Made by a program: the position numbers and the translations under genes. Below the pieces are notes generated by a model. That model did no database searches, had not been told where the DNA came from, and worked only from the letters and a program-made list of their open reading frames with translations. From Okapia johnstoni (taxonomy: Eukaryota; Chordata; Mammalia; Artiodactyla; Giraffidae): a DNA stretch of 64,000 nt. Positions 1 to 13,569 of the stretch are shown in pieces; within the stretch, counting starts at the first letter, position 1, and each line of letters opens with the position of its first letter. Location of the stretch: the NCBI GenBank assembly GCA_024291935.2, contig CM044326.1, forward strand, positions 39,078,948-39,142,947, given 5' to 3'.

Positions 1-213
1 TTTGGAGCTCTTGTGCATACATACCCATTAACGCTGCGAGTGCAGTAATCAAATGTTCTAACCAGTCTTCCACACGGAGATGGGAACCCTACTCGAAGCA
101 CAGGGTACCTGGTGCCCCCAGTAAATAAAAGGACCCCCAGGCACAGGTAACACAAGCATGAGCACAGGACCCCACTGAAGAGAACTAAGGTGCTCCGTGC
201 GCCAGACTCCACC

Positions 214-333
214 AGCGGCTCTCAACCTTGATGAGCAACAGAATTTCTTGAGGAGACTTTACTAAAAATACCAATAACCCAGCCCTGCACTTGGAGATTG
301 TAATTATCCTGTGTAACCGGAGCTGAGAACCAC
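214..333. mobile_element. MER5-type hAT DNA transposon remnant
   Basis: Begins GCGGCTCTCAACCTTGATGA and ends GCTGAGAACCACTG. These are the degenerate terminal inverted repeats of the MER5 group of non-autonomous hAT-Charlie elements, around a typical short body. Confidence 0.65.
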
Positions 334-2289
334 TGTTTGATTTGATATGCTATTAAATTATTAAGTCCAATTTCACATTAAAAATCAATTTGTCTTTGAT
401 TATTTCTTAAATATTTTTTCTTTCTCTAAAGATAAAATACCAATTCACTTTAGAAAATCTGGAAATATTATGATATATTTTCTTTCTATATATAGCTATT
501 TTGTAAAATTACCTCTGTATTATAGTTTTATATCTTGCTTTTTTGGGTAATTAATTATGAAGCTTCCCCAAAGAATAGTACTTGTTCTTTGAAAAAAAAA
601 TGATATTTAATAGCTCCTGATGTTTAAACAGCAAATGTTCATAAACAGTTCTGATCTTAATACTGGAAAGAGGTGATAATCATTTTACATGTTTGTATTT
701 GATGAACCATTTTGATACAAAGCTCTATGAGAATAAAAGGACTGCAGATTAGTAGTGAGCAGAGCTATGGCGCTGCCTATCACAAGTGAAGACAAATCAC
801 AGACAGGCCTATGCTAAACGGCACAGACAAGAGACAGAAATAGGGGCATCAGGAAGTTGCAAGGTGGTAAGCAATTATGGCCAAAAACTTTTGAAACGAA
901 TAAAGCAGGCATTTAAGGGTGGCATAAAGAAAACAAAATTTAAAACAAGGTCCTTAAAATCTAGTTAGTAAGACAAAATTAACACATAAAAAACTAAAAC
1001 AAGTAGTGCCATGAGAAGGATATTAGCAAGTGCAATTGTAAACCAAACGGAAATGCATAGAATGGGGGCTTCAGGGGTTTAAAGGGGTTCCGGAAAGACA
1101 GGATGAGGGAAGAAACGACCAAAAGCAGCCACCAAATCACTTCTGAGAGAAGAAAAAAAGAGTCAACATTATTTTGCTTATGGTATTCTTCCAGGATCGC
1201 AGACAAACCAGGACACTGAAAATGTTACTGAATTATTAAATGCAAAAGAGAAATCAGCTGAATGTTTATCATCGTCCTAATTACAAAGAGAAGACGTAAT
1301 ATAGGCTAATGGGAGTAGAACTAAATTAGGAGACAGGAGACACAAGAGTACTGAACGAGGGTTGATGACAAATGGCTTTTAACTTAGAAATGTAATTTGC
1401 TACCTTAAGCAGTTAGGAAATACTTGTTTCTACCCATTTTCTTTCATAATGTAAGCGAAAAAGACGCTGAATAACAAATAAAATTCTTAGAACTACTCAT
1501 AATGAAGAAGAATATTACAATTCTAAAATAAAACATAAGTTTAAAGAAGCTAAGGTTACACAGAAGAAAAAGAGACACGGTTACACAGCAGCCCCATCTA
1601 CAAGCCACAGCTCAGGCACTTTCCTTCAAGACCTGGAAATAACCGTGCAGGTAAAGCACCTGCCAAGTGGTCAGAGGTAACCGTATTTTCTGAACCTCAC
1701 TATTATGAGAAGTTCATAAGGGGACTCGCTTTCTTCCCACAGTAGAAACTATTTAAAGATCCTAAGAAGAAACTAATCTTACCCATAGATTTTAGTATTT
1801 TAATTGTCGTATCAAAGACAAATGCAGATAATATTCCATGCAAATTCCACGCGAATAACCCAATTTAATAGTACAAACTTTGCTCCTCTGATATAGCAGC
1901 AGAGTAAGTATTTCAAAGGAACTTAATACACAAGAAAGAAGAAAAATCCAAACTGAAAAGCCATAAAGAAGAGTAACATGGCAAGGGAAACAAACCAACC
2001 ACGCCCGCTGTAAAGTTACCCGCGTTGCTTCCACTCACGGGCACGATGGGATAGCGGGGATCCAATTAGCCCTCTCACATTAAACAAATATGAACACTGG
2101 ACAAAACACAGGAAAATTACTATTCTCAGACATCAGACAAAACAGGCAATGCAGGACTGTGACTTCTGAAGGACAGGAGACAAGCAAATGAGCCCCAGGA
2201 CAGGACACTTGAGATGCTGTGGGGCCAGAGGGAGACCAAGCTCAGTGCACCAAGAACCCTGACGCCGACAGCAAACAAGGAGATGAGAA

Positions 2290-3480
2290 ACGCTCTCACT
2301 GCAGGAAAACTAGGAAAAATTAACAACCGATACCCCTCACGAACAAAGATGCGAAAATCCTTCATGAAATGTTAGCACACAATTCCAGCATTATGCAAAA
2401 AGCATAATACACCTTAACTAACTGGAGTGTATGTTAAGAATACAAAGTCAGTTTACCATTCAAATATCAATCAATATAAATGCCATATTAACAAAATAAA
2501 AGAAGAAAATCCTATGATTCATCTCAAAAGATGCAGAAAAAGTATTCAGAAAATAAACAGGCAAACTACAAACTAGGAGAAAAGATTTACAACACATATA
2601 TTTAAGAAAGGACTTGTATACAGAGTAACTCTTACACTGAATTATAAAAAGCAAAACTGAGTTATTAAAAAAAGAGGAGGGAGGGCGGTGCCAGTAGACC
2701 ATGAAAGACTGAAGAGGCTCCACAAAGGAAAATATATAAATTGTCAGTAATCATAATGAAAAAGTGCTCAAAACCAGTCAGCAAGTAAACATAATTGAAA
2801 ACTATGAGACACTACTATACTTCCGATATCATGGTCACAACAAACCAACAACAGACCTGACAATTCCAAGCGTTAAAGGGGACACAGAGCAGCTGGAATT
2901 CTCACATGTTACTGGTGGCTGTGTAAAATAGTAACAACCACTTTGGAAATCTGGCTAGTACTTTCTTATAAATTTAAATATGCACCTTCCCTATAAACCA
3001 GTAATTCTAGGTACTGATCCAAGAAAAACAATGACCAGAGTATTTACAGAAGGTCTATTCATAAGAGCCCCAAACTGGAAACAATCCAAATGTCTATCAA
3101 CAGAAAATAGAAAACTAACTCTAATACGGCTACCATATAATACTACAACATAAAGAGTGACCAAGCAACTGAGATGCCAACAATACACCCGAGCCTTTAA
3201 AACACTATGCTGAGCACAAGTAGTCAGAGACAAAACAGAATGTGCTGCATAAATACCATTTACAGGACATTCTGGGAACAATCCACAGGGAGGAAGGAAA
3301 CTCAGACAAGCGGTTTCCTCCACGGTGATCAGAAAATGACACCAGGAATCTTTTGGAAGCGATAGAAATGCTCTGTATTTTAACAGAGGTAGGATTATAC
3401 AGGCATATGCACTTGTCAAAAACGATTCAAACTGTTTATTTCTTATCTGTTACCTTATAAAACCTACACATGAATTAAAA
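2290..3480 (+). mobile_element. Old L1 (L1M-type) ORF2 3' part and 3' end
   Basis: The plus strand follows the L1 ORF2 plan. A decayed reverse-transcriptase stretch (CATCTCAAAAGATGCAGAAA near 2520) is followed by C-terminal landmarks (ACCACTTTGGAAATCTGGC near 2938; CCCCAAACTGGAAACAATCC near 3068). No reading frame survives. Possibly two fragments with an internal deletion. Confidence 0.7.
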
Positions 3481-4410
3481 CTTGGTGCAAACAATCACAA
3501 AAACAATTAGATCCGAAAGAGGTATTAACTCAAATATATTCTTTTTTTAAAAAAAGAGTAAAATAAAACAAATCAAACCAAAAAACCTTGAGGTAATTCT
3601 AATTTCAGAAATCTGTAGCCTTTAGGAAAAAAAGCAGCGTTGGGGGCCTTTGTGGTAATTTGCCCAAATAACAGACCCTGTTACTTCTTCTATTTAACAA
3701 AAACATGTTCTTCATACATAATAAAGAATTTTGAGTTACAAATGTTGGTAAGCAAAAGATGCATACAACCTCACTTACTAACAAATAGTAGTTAAAATGC
3801 TTGTTAGTGCCAATATATAAATTGACCTGGCTATTCAGAGTATGTCTATGTTAGACAAGATACTGTCTACCTTTACTCATTACAAACTAATTTCAACATC
3901 AGTGTAGCAAAAAGAAGTTTCAAAGTGACCACAAATAAATAACTTTATTTATTAAAATGAAAGGGGAAGGAGAGATAACAGGAAATAAACAAAAACTGAC
4001 CAAGTGTAAGTTCAGAAGCAAAAGCACGACAAAATACAATAAAGTTCATTAAAGCAGTATAATCTTGTAGGATATAGAAAAAGCATCTCATCTATTATAA
4101 GTATAGCTGCAATAAAAAGAACGAGCTGAGTATTTTCATTCCACTCCTGCAAACCTCCAGCCTCTCATTCATTTTTTCCGCAAATACTAGAGCCACTCGA
4201 ACTCAAAAGGAAGGGGAGAGAATTTTTGAATTCAAATGATTTAAAACTATAAAGCCACATTTTGTCTCATTTAATAATTATGAAACATTATTAAAAATGC
4301 AGTACCTTACGGTTTAATTAATTCTAGTTACTAAAAAGAATGTATTACAAAATAAATACTACCACTAAATCAACACAAAAGAAAAAAATTAGCCAGAAAC
4401 ATTTCCTTAC

Positions 4411-4466
4411 CACTTTTACAACACAGGGTGCATCGGTGCCCACGGATTTTGAAGAATTCTTATCAG
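4411..4466 (-). CDS. VRK1: VRK1 coding exon 3 (residues 54-72)
   Basis: A 56-nt internal coding exon read on the minus strand. It begins after a CAG acceptor at 4469-4467 and ends before a GTAAGG donor at 4410-4405. The first two bases complete the alanine codon split with exon 2, and 18 codons follow, reading D-K-N-S-S-K-S-V-G-T-D-A-P-C-V-V-K-V. This matches the human VRK1 segment after the glycine-rich loop with few substitutions. The lysine in the V-V-K-V motif falls at residue 71, which is the ATP-contacting lysine of the kinase N-lobe in VRK1. The exon ends on a codon boundary, so the next exon should start with the glutamate codon of the V-K-V-E motif; that exon is not in the window. 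The 56-nt length and phase fit the preceding exon exactly, so a pseudogene is unlikely. Confidence 0.95.
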
Positions 4467-5089
4467 CTGTTTGAAAAAGTGACATATATAATATCAGAAC
4501 AAGAAGTAGCACCATTAAAGCCTATTACTAACCCTTTATTAATATTTAGATCTGTAGATCTATAACTTCTTGATAGAATAAATTTCAGTTCCCAAATATG
4601 TGTCTCAGGATGTCATTACTGCATATTTCATCAATTTTAAGACTTTTTTCCCACGATTGAACATGTCTGAAATTGGAAGGCATCATACAATTGCCGCTAT
4701 CTTCAATGTGATCATCAATTAAGTATGGAAAACTGAGTTAAAGATTTCTTTAATTCAAAAGTACTCATGGTCTTTGATATGCTAATGTATGCTCTGAATT
4801 TCCAAGAGGATGATAACTGATACAATTTCTTAAATTTAACAATCTAGGGAATCCTTTTAAGAAGTAGCATCAGGTAGGAAGGTAAGACGAGAGGGAGATA
4901 AAGTTCTAAAGAGAACTCATTTGGGGTAAAGATAACTTCTCTAGATCAATGGTTCAGGATATTGGCACTAGACCTTTGAAATGCCATCCAGAATAATTTT
5001 AATGTGGCTGTCATATTATTTCATGCAAATATAAGAAGCATAATTGCCCTGAAATGCTGAATTAGGAAAATAAGGTTTCCCATACTCAT

Positions 5090-6300
5090 TAAACACCTAT
5101 CTTTTTTACCAGGTACCTATTACATGCCAGTTTCTAAGAAACTGATTTAGCAATGAACAGGAGCAAACAATCTCTACTTTTATGATGCTAACATTTCAGT
5201 GGCTAGACACAGATGATTAAAATATAAACTATGTTTGATGGCAGTAAGTGCAAGAGAAAGAAAAATTAAGCAGGAAAGCAAGGTAGAGAGTTGCAAGTTA
5301 GTAAGAGGAACCTCAGTGATAGGGTATCATCACTGGAGCAGTGGTCTGGAGACAGTGAGGGATGGAGCCATGGAAATAATCTGGGAGAACATTCCAGGCA
5401 GTCCAGCGCAAAGGCCTACATGTACCCAGAGAAGAACAAGTGAGGTGCAAAGTACCAGGGTACAGATCAGAAAAGCAGCAGAGAACAAATACAAAGATAG
5501 GTGACCTAAAGCTGCAGCTATGAATGACATGGCAAGCCACTGGAAGGTTCTAAGAAGAGAAATGGTAAGCTCAGACTGATTTTCTGCAGACTTCTGCGAG
5601 TGGCTTGTGGAGAATGGAGGGTGGACAGGAAGAGCAGAGCAGAGAGTTAAGCGAGGCTACTAGAATACTCTGGGGGAGGAACGGCGGCAGCGTGAACCAG
5701 AGCAGTGGCACACAAGGCGGTGGTAAGTGGTCAGATCGTGGACGTAGTTTTAAGGAAGAGCCAACAAGACTTGCTGATGAACTAGATACAGAGGGTAAGG
5801 TGGGGTGGGGGGAGAGGGCAGGATGACTCCAGGTTTTTGGCCTGAGCAACCGGAAAGAGGAAGTTGCTACTTGCTATGACAGAAAACTGTAGGAGGAGCT
5901 GGTGTTTTGGGGTGTCTTAAGTTTGAGATGCTTATTAAACATCCAAGCTCAGGTGTTAAACAGGCAGCTGATGTATAAGTCTTGAGTTCAGAAGAGTGGT
6001 CCAAGTTGGATAAAGAAATTTGAGAGTCATCAACACAGAAATGCTATTCATTTAACGTAAAACTGGAAGGGCCCCTAGGGAATGAGTGTAGACAGAGGAA
6101 AGAAGAAATCCTAGGACTGGCACTAAGGCATTCTCACATAAGAAGCTGAAGAGATGAAGAGGGACAGGCAAAGGAAACGGAGAAAACCTCAACCAGCTGG
6201 AAAGCAGCAGTATTGTGAAAAGGCTGTAGCTGAAATACTTCAAACGACAGACGGGAACACCAAGTCATAAAAACGGCTAAATGGGCAAAAGAGTAAGTCT
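5090..6300 (-). mobile_element. L2 LINE fragment, antisense
   Basis: Starts with the reverse complement of the L2 3' end (ACCAGGTACCTATTACATGC) and runs through typical antisense L2 landmarks, such as the AACATTCCAGGCAG region near 5390 and GGATGACTCCAGGTTTTTGG near 5821. About 1.2 kb and heavily diverged. Open frames here are chance. Confidence 0.75.
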
Positions 6301-6479
6301 GAGTTCCTTAAGGAACAGTCCCTGCTGTGATGACTACATCACTCAGACACTGAATTAATAATAGAGCAAAGTTATATTTTTTAAAATAAGCATTTAATGC
6401 ACAAAGTGTTAAAATGAGGATAGTATCCCAATAATACCATACAAGTCAAATGAGGAAAGGGGGAAAGGGAAGTTCGATA

Positions 6480-7545
6480 ATTCATTCAAACAACATATAC
6501 TGAAAAATATGCCAGATGCCAGCAAACAATAGGAAGAGTTGTCTCACTGCCAAGGAGGACATATTTATTCCGGGAAAAACAAAAGTAATTTCAGTGCAGC
6601 GTGAAACATACTATGAAAGGGTTAACAGAGGAGCATTATAATCAGATAACACCTGCCCTAAGTTCAGCTTTGGAAAAATAAAGCAAAAGAAACATCACAT
6701 ACAAAGATCAAGAGGCAAAGGGCAGCATGATAGTCAAAGACAGATTCTGAGAAAATAAAAGGGATGAAGAAAAAAGTTATATAAGGACCAGACTACATGG
6801 AAGGTCTGGGATGCCATTCTCAAAGTCTGGCACTTCATCCTAAGGTCCCTGGGGGAGCCATCAAGAAGCATGAAATAGAGTCGATCACTCAAGCCACAAT
6901 GTGAATAACAGGATGCAAGAGGGCAGGGCTGAGCAGAGAAAATTCACTGCTATAGTGAGAATCCAGACAAGACATGAAAAGGACCTGAACCCAGGGAGGA
7001 CCAGCAAAAGAGGGAGAAATGAATGCATCTGAGAAGTCTCAGAGCTGAAGCAACAGCACCAGATGAAATACCAGGAATATTAGTGTAATAACACTTGAGA
7101 ATGCTTTCCAGTGTCTGGCTTGAGGGGTGTCATTCTATCAGATCATTCTCTCCTGATCCTGACAGAATCACGAGATGGAAGAGGATGATATAAATTTTAG
7201 ACATGTCTGTGGGTCATCCAAATAGAGACCCCTTGTAGGTCACTGGCTATGGGCTTGGACTCAAGGGATCAAGCAAGTCCTTGGCTACTAATAAAAGATA
7301 CGGAAATCAACAATAAAGAGACAACAGAAGTCAATAGACTCAATGAGATCACTCAAAGAGACTACACAGAAGGAAAAGTGAGCTGAGAAAAGAAGCCAGA
7401 GAGCACAGAGGTACCTACAAAGATGAGTTAGCACATCAAGAGGTAGGAAGAAAACCACAAGTGAAGGTACCTATTATGAAAGACAATGGTGAAGCAATGT
7501 TTATGAGGAGGAAAGGTAAACCGTATCAAATGCTACAGGAAGTAT
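6480..7545 (-). mobile_element. L2 LINE fragment, antisense (second copy)
   Basis: Restarts with an L2 3'-end complement (ATTCATTCAAACAACATATA) and runs through L2 body. Antisense L2 similarity continues to about 7545 (GTATCAAATGCTAC near 7524), so the first part of the short open frame at 7461-7700 is L2-derived. Confidence 0.65.
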
Positions 7546-8287
7546 CTAAACAAAAAAGCAATCTTTTAGCAGAAAACCATCAGTTAGCAGAAACTGCCGA
7601 TGATCTTGAAACACTATTTTGGTGTCAGCGGGCACAGAAAGATAAAGTAGAGGCCGCAATACTGAAGAAAACGCCTTTTCCAGATCAATCTAGTTTTTAA
7701 AAAGTGAAAGCTTTATTACACAAATCTGTCAAACCACTGGATATTAAAAATACTGTTAGATGGCACTTTCTGTTGAGAAATACCAATACAGATAAAACAG
7801 CTAGCACACATGCAAGGCAAGCCACAAATTTGCCAAAGGTTACAAAAGCAACTTAACTAATACAAAGTGAAGAATTTACTTGCTTTAAGACAAGTTCCCA
7901 ATCCTAATATGGGAAGTCTTCAGTATACACATTCTGCAATACAGCCAGGTTACAGAACTGCCATTTCTAAATTACAAGGTCAAAAATATAGACCTGGCTA
8001 GTATAGCTACTAACCTTTCATGACTTATGAAGGCTTTCAGTTTAAGTCAGACAGTCTAGGTCGCTGGGATGGGTTTGGTTCTGAACAAAACCAAAGAAGC
8101 AATTTATTTCCCCTAAGACAGGGGCCCCTGATCCAGAGACACTGTGTTTACAAAATACAGTGAGGCGCCGGTTTTTAAACTATGTTTCATGAACATACAT
8201 CTAGAGACTGCAACTAACCAACTACAACTCATTGGTCCTGGTTGAGTGAGACCCCTCCTGACTAAGAGCAGCTGCTCCTTCACCTAT

Positions 8288-8460
8288 GTCAGTGGTTCTC
8301 AAACTTTCCCAGGCATCTATCTGCACCCCGTGCAGGGCTTTTTCATTCACACGGCTACATCTTCTCCCTACAGCTGCTGATTGGTGGGTCTTGGGGTGGG
8401 ACCCAAGAATGTGCACTTCTAACAAGTTTTCACATGATGCTAATCTAGTATTAATATTAG
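8288..8460. mobile_element. MER5A hAT DNA transposon remnant
   Basis: Starts GTCAGTGGTTCTCAAACTTT, a clear MER5A terminus, and continues with the landmark GGTCTTGGGGTGGGACCCAA and a TTCTAACAAGTTTTC segment. The far end is eroded. Confidence 0.8.
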
Positions 8461-9228
8461 TATTGTGAGGAAGATGTTGCTCGAAAGAAAAAGAAAGGTT
8501 CACTACTAAAAATAAAATTTTATAAACCTCATACAGAAATATAATAATTAAATAAAGATCAGAGGAGTAAGAATACACAGTAGAAAAGTCAGAGAGAAAT
8601 ATCAAAAGCAATCATTACATGCACTGTATCAATACTAGTATTCTGAGAGAAGCAGCTTTAGAAGCAATCAGGTAAAATATTTTTCAAATGAACAAATTAG
8701 CTAACTTACAGTATCTCAGGGTTCCACAATAGGTCCCCTAAAATTTAAATAATGTGCTAATTAAATAGCACATTTCAGACTTAATATGCCATTTCTAGGT
8801 CATTCTCCTAAACTCCACCATGATGACTATTAAGGTTGCATAGAAAGAAAAAATATCCATACCTATTAAAGATATGAAAAATCTCGAAATTATACTAAAA
8901 CAAAGAGAATATATCCTAATTGGGTGGAGGTGGGGAAAGATATGGCTTTCTTTGGGTCTCAGAGGAGATTAACATCATATAGAATATCTAAGAAATCTAA
9001 AGCCATATGCTCACTAATGGCAATATTAGAGATGTTTTCTCCTCTATTTCTACTGTGATTAAATCAACCGTCTTCTCCACTCCCACATCAGAGAGGCATT
9101 TTTGCCTAATAATACTATGTTGATGTAGACTATTAGAAGCATCCTGTAAAAGTCTGCAATTAAGAAAATATTCTGATAACAAACTTGTAAATCTTTGGAC
9201 TGACAATCAGAAGTAGTGGTATACTTAC

Positions 9229-9388
9229 CAAGATATATACAACCAAAGCCACCTTGGCCAATGGGAGATCCCAGTTTCCATTCCTTTTTGGTCATATCAG
9301 TGATTATCTCCCCGGCTGCAAAATGTTCTGCAAGACGTCTCTTGGCAGGGCCCTGTCTTCCAGCCTGAACTGCTTTTACACGAGGCAT
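9229..9388 (-). CDS. VRK1: VRK1 coding exon 2, start codon and residues 1-53
   Basis: First coding exon of VRK1, a nuclear serine/threonine kinase of the casein-kinase-1 superfamily that phosphorylates BAF/BANF1, histone H3 and p53. The exon begins at 9393 after a TTACAG acceptor, carries five bases of 5' UTR, and starts translation at ATG 9388-9386, with A at -3. It encodes 53 codons plus one base and ends at a GTAAGT donor (9228-9223). Residues 1-10 read MPRVKAVQAG, close to human VRK1. The motif I-G-Q-G-G-F-G at residues 43-49 is the glycine-rich nucleotide-binding loop. Reading on past the donor gives intronic nonsense, so the splice site is needed. Differences from human are scattered and conservative, with no stop or frameshift, as expected for a live orthologue. 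Only about the first fifth of the roughly 396-residue protein is in the window. Confidence 0.96.
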
Positions 9389-12229
9389 TTTCACTGTAAT
9401 AAAAAACAAAGCAACACTCAAAATTATAATCCTGGAAGTGCTGAAAATGTTTTCACTGAGGAATGCTTTCTATGCAAAGATGCTATTCAAATTCCTACTT
9501 ATTCCAAAGTTTAAATAAGGGACTCATAAGTGCTCAATTCTGTTTATCTCTTAACTTGGAAAAGGAAGCAATAAGTAACATGATCCATGCAATTATTTGC
9601 AAGAAAATATTTCAAGTTCCAGTGATATAAAATCATCAATGACTAAAAATGCTATTTAATGCTAACAGTGTATGGGGTGGTGTGTGATTTCAGACTCTAA
9701 TAACCTATTTTAATCTACTAATTGAAAAATATTTAAAACATATAGTTTTTAGGATTCTATAGTTCCTTAAAACTATATTATAGATACAGCAAAGAAAGAA
9801 AAGAGATTGATAAAAGCTGTAAGGTAGTCTGCAACACTTGAAATGGCTATTCAGATAAGCGATGTCTATTAAGATTCGACAATTTTACATAAGTAGCTTG
9901 GTTTTGAGCCTAGATATTACAAATACATACACACCACATTAGACTAGAAAATTTAAGCACTATCATTCTACATACACAAACTCCATTTATGCAAATGCTC
10001 TTTATTAATTTACTGAGAATTTTTAAATTTAACTTTTCCCGACAGAGTACTGATATATATATTCATTGCCTATATCCTAAGTTAACAAAAAAACTTCAAA
10101 ATAAATGAATGTGCTTGTTATTTCTTCATATCAATTAATTCTCTTAATGTGTTTGTAATCACTAAAAGAGTTTTCTGAATGGAATTTCAGTGCAACCATT
10201 AATAGCCCACACTCAAAACACCAAAAAAAAAGGTGATTTTGACAACTACAGTTAAGTAGATTGAGTTTAATAACTAAAACACACAGTACTATCAAATACT
10301 GAAAGGGATGCCTTCTAAATTTTATCTAGCTTTATCAAACCACCAGACTAATCTCCTATTCGATCATTTCCTTATAGCATTCAAGACAGTTTAAATGATT
10401 TAATTAGAGAAGATTCCTGAACTTTAACAAGAAAAAAATGTGAAACTACAAAATGAAAGATCACACCTACATACTAATCAACCCAGGATGACCAGCTCTA
10501 AGACACAGCCTAGTCTGGTAAAATTACTGAAATTAATAGTAAAAGAAAATATTCTTTGTGCTTCCAGGCCAAAAAGAAGATACTCTGTAAGGAAAGTAAA
10601 ATCATATCGTCATCACACTGACAGCAACACTTCATGCCAGGAAAAAAGGGAAGTAACATATTTAAGACTCAAGGAATGAAAATACAAACCAAAGAGTCTA
10701 TACTCAGTTAAATTTCAAGTCTAAAGACTTCAAAGTGTTATCAACACGGAAATGGGGAAAAGGAGTAAGAATCTACTAGAAAACAAGTCTCAGATACCCC
10801 AAATGACTCAAGAAACGTCCCTGTACGAACTGACAGGAAGAAGTAAATAGACAATTATTTGCAGAACTGAGCCTCAACAAGGGTTATAAAGGAGATGATA
10901 GAGTATATTAATGGGTATATGTTCTGACAATGCAGACATAGTACAACTGCAAAAGACAGGGAAACAAGCTAAAAAAATCAACTTTCACTCATATTGTGAT
11001 GATCCTTGGTTTTGTTAACTAAAGATATTGTAGGCAGACACAGAATAATGCAAATGAATAATTATGTGATGTTTTAATTCTACCATTGCTGTGTCCTTAA
11101 AAAGAGGATTCAAATATGGAAGGGGATGCAGATGAAAGAAGAGGCAGGATTATATTTGGAAGTATTGTTTGTAATTCAGAAGGCATTTCATCTTTTACAG
11201 AAAGAATATATATATAAACACACAGACATACACCTTTGTATTCCCAAGCCCCATTCACCAATAAAAAAGCTTAGAGAAAGAAACAGCACAGTAGCAAACA
11301 GAGAGCATTCCTCGTGTACAAACCGTGTTCTTGAAATACTATCTCCTGTTAAAACGGTGCCTTGAACAAACTAGTGATTTCAGGTCTGGAGCTGGAAATG
11401 TACAAGATAGTCCTGGAAGATCTTGTCATTTCTAGACGTCAAGGAAGCTATCAAAAACTACTAGAGTTATGTCATATATGTCTAAGGAGTCAACCTGGAA
11501 GATGCTACCACTAACCAAAGATGAGCCAATTTGAGTCAATAAAGATAATAACCATAATGGATTAAAACACACAAAATGGGTAAATCAAAGAGTTTATCAC
11601 AGTAAGAAAACTTAAGTGGTCACCTCCAGAGGATAGCAAGAAACCACTCAATTTTGAAAACCAGTGAATAAAGGGAAACAATCAACCATCTATCCTTCCT
11701 TTCATATATGAATTGTACCACTAGATAACCAAATAGAAGATGAAGAGAAATTTCTCTTTACACAGAAAAATTTCAGCTAATAAATAAGAATGGTTTTAGC
11801 TTAACACCACTTCCACCTCCTAATGAATTAACAGATCCAGACACTGAGCACTGACAGACACTAACATCAAAAAGAGAGAACTATTCAGACAGTATATGCC
11901 TCGTGACAAAAGAACACACCAGTAGCCATGAAGAAATCCTGCCAGAAAGAAATAAAAAATAAACAGACCCTGAATCTGACCCCTATCAATTCACAGGATT
12001 TGAAGGGACCAGAAGAATATGATAAACTATGACACAGGAATGCAATCAGCAGAATTCTAACTGTGGGAAGGAAACCCTTACGGTGCATATGATCCCGTTT
12101 CTTCAACAGACAAAGGAGGGAAAAGAGATGGGGGAGAAGAAAGCTAGATTTTATTTTATTTTTTTTTTTTTTCGGAGGCGGGCAGAGAAAGCTAGATTTT
12201 AAAAGACTTTAAAACATATCTAACAAAAT

Positions 12230-12480
12230 CTGGCAAATCCAAACCAGTGTTGAGGGGTACACATTCGAATGATAAAACTAGAAAGAAAAGAGAGCAATTA
12301 CCATAAAAGCTGGAGGTGACTTTGGGGAAGCATAAGAAAGGCGGGATTTGGATGGGGCCTGTGCTGGGCACATTTTTCTTGACACAAGTGGTGGTTATAA
12401 TAAAAGTTCCTTCTGATTCAATATGTCTGTATGTGCATAATAAGGTTTTCTGAATTGTGACATATTTTATGGTTTTTAAA
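12230..12480 (+). mobile_element. Old L1 3' end
   Basis: Contains the L1M 3'-terminal pattern (TTGACACAAGTGGTGGTTAT near 12379, then a decayed tail to about 12480). The upstream extent is uncertain; 10430-12230 may belong to the same element. Confidence 0.55.
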
Positions 12481-12560
12481 CTTTAAAAAATTACTGTTCC
12501 TATAATTAACAATCACCAAGAGATCAAAATTGGAAATCCTTTCACACTCCATGAGCTTGG

Positions 12561-12592
12561 TCCAAACACACACACACACATACACACACAAA
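12561..12592. repeat. CA microsatellite
   Basis: Imperfect CA repeat with one TACA interruption in VRK1 intron 1, followed by an A-rich run. Confidence 0.9.
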
Positions 12593-12649
12593 TTAAAAAA
12601 AAAAAAGATTCCAAAGTAAAACCTGTACTTCAATTCCTGTGAACTATAG

Positions 12650-12960
12650 GTGGCCTTTTGCTTTTTTATTCATGGGCACTCCTTATATATTCTATACGTA
12701 TTAAAGAAATTAGGTCTTGGCATTGCAACTAGTCTTCCCAATTTATTTGTCTTTTGACATTGTTTATTTCCAGTTTTAGAGTTTTATGTCATCCTTAGAA
12801 AGACTTCCCCCAGTAAAAAATTTTTTTTTCAAACATGTCCCATGTTTTCCTTTAGTTATCTTATGGTTTCATAAAATCCTTTGCTAATTTTTTCGTCTGT
12901 CTACACTTACACTGGTATAAGATATGAGGTGGGAATCCAGCTTTTTCTCCCTTTTAGTCA
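12650..12960 (-). mobile_element. Old L1 fragment, antisense
   Basis: The plus strand shows the complement of an L1 ORF2 segment, with the pattern TAAGATATGAGGTGGGAATC near 12920 after a T-rich stretch. Opposite in orientation to the L1 piece just upstream. Confidence 0.55.
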
Positions 12961-12998
12961 GTCATCCATACATATTAGGGAGATGCACAAGTATTGGA

Positions 12999-13112
12999 GA
13001 AACTCACTCCAGTATTCTTGCCTGGAGAATCCCATGGACAGAGAAGCCTGGTGAGCTACAGTCCATGGGGTCTCAAGAGTCAGACACAACTTAGCAACTA
13101 AACCACCACCAT
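12999..13112 (+). mobile_element. Bov-tA/Bov-A SINE, 3' part
   Basis: Starts inside the element (ACTCCAGTATTCTTGCCTGG) and runs to its 3' end (AGTCAGACACAACTTAGCAA). The tRNA-derived head is missing. Confidence 0.85.
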
Positions 13113-13569
13113 ATACATCAAACCAACCCAAGTAAACTAACTATAGAGAACAGTTCATATAACTTGTATAATATAGGTCCTTGGTATCACCAGTTTCTTT
13201 GGAATGGAATGGAATGGAAGGTTGGTTACTAGGTAGTATTTGAAACTAACCTTATGCTTGGGTTAAAACCTCCCTCACACCTCTATCTACTCCACGTGAA
13301 TGTGAAGAAGTCACTGAAACATATTCTGCTGCTCTGACAGAAAGGGGTCACTACAACACAGAATTTTCCTGAGAATAATCCTAACTGAAACTCCTTTCCT
13401 CCAGTGGCTTTTTGTGCAAAAAGATACGGCGGTCCCCCTCCGGGCAGTCCTACAATTTTAGGTGGGCCACAGACAACCAACAGCCATGTCAGTGCTCAGA
13501 GCTGGCCTCTGCTGGGTGTGAGGGGGTGGCAATGACAGTGGGCTAATAAATCAGCATCTGGTCCATAAG

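Larger units (their letters stand above)
1..4410 (-). other. VRK1: VRK1 intron 3 (left part)
   Basis: The donor is at 4410/4409; the acceptor lies beyond the window. No VRK1 exon 4 (expected to begin with a glutamate codon and encode E-P-S-D-N-G) is visible. Contents: a MER5-type element (214-333) and an old L1 fragment (about 2290-3480). The stretches 1-213, 334-2289 and 3481-4410 are AT-rich with no recognised element; short open frames there have no gene-like features. Confidence 0.85.
4467..9228 (-). other. VRK1: VRK1 intron 2
   Basis: Complete 4.76 kb intron with a GTAAGT donor at 9228-9223 and a CAG acceptor at 4469-4467. It holds two long antisense L2 fragments (about 5090-6300 and 6480-7545) and a MER5A element (8288-8460). 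Nothing is recognised in 4467-5089, 7546-8287 or 8461-9228. Confidence 0.9.

Noticed and set aside
7461..7700. 79-codon frame with a coiled-coil-like look, possible processed pseudogene
   Set aside because: Its first part aligns with continuing antisense L2 (to about 7545) and the frame opens with GTG rather than ATG. The remaining 50 codons look protein-like, but no parent gene, tail or target duplication was found.
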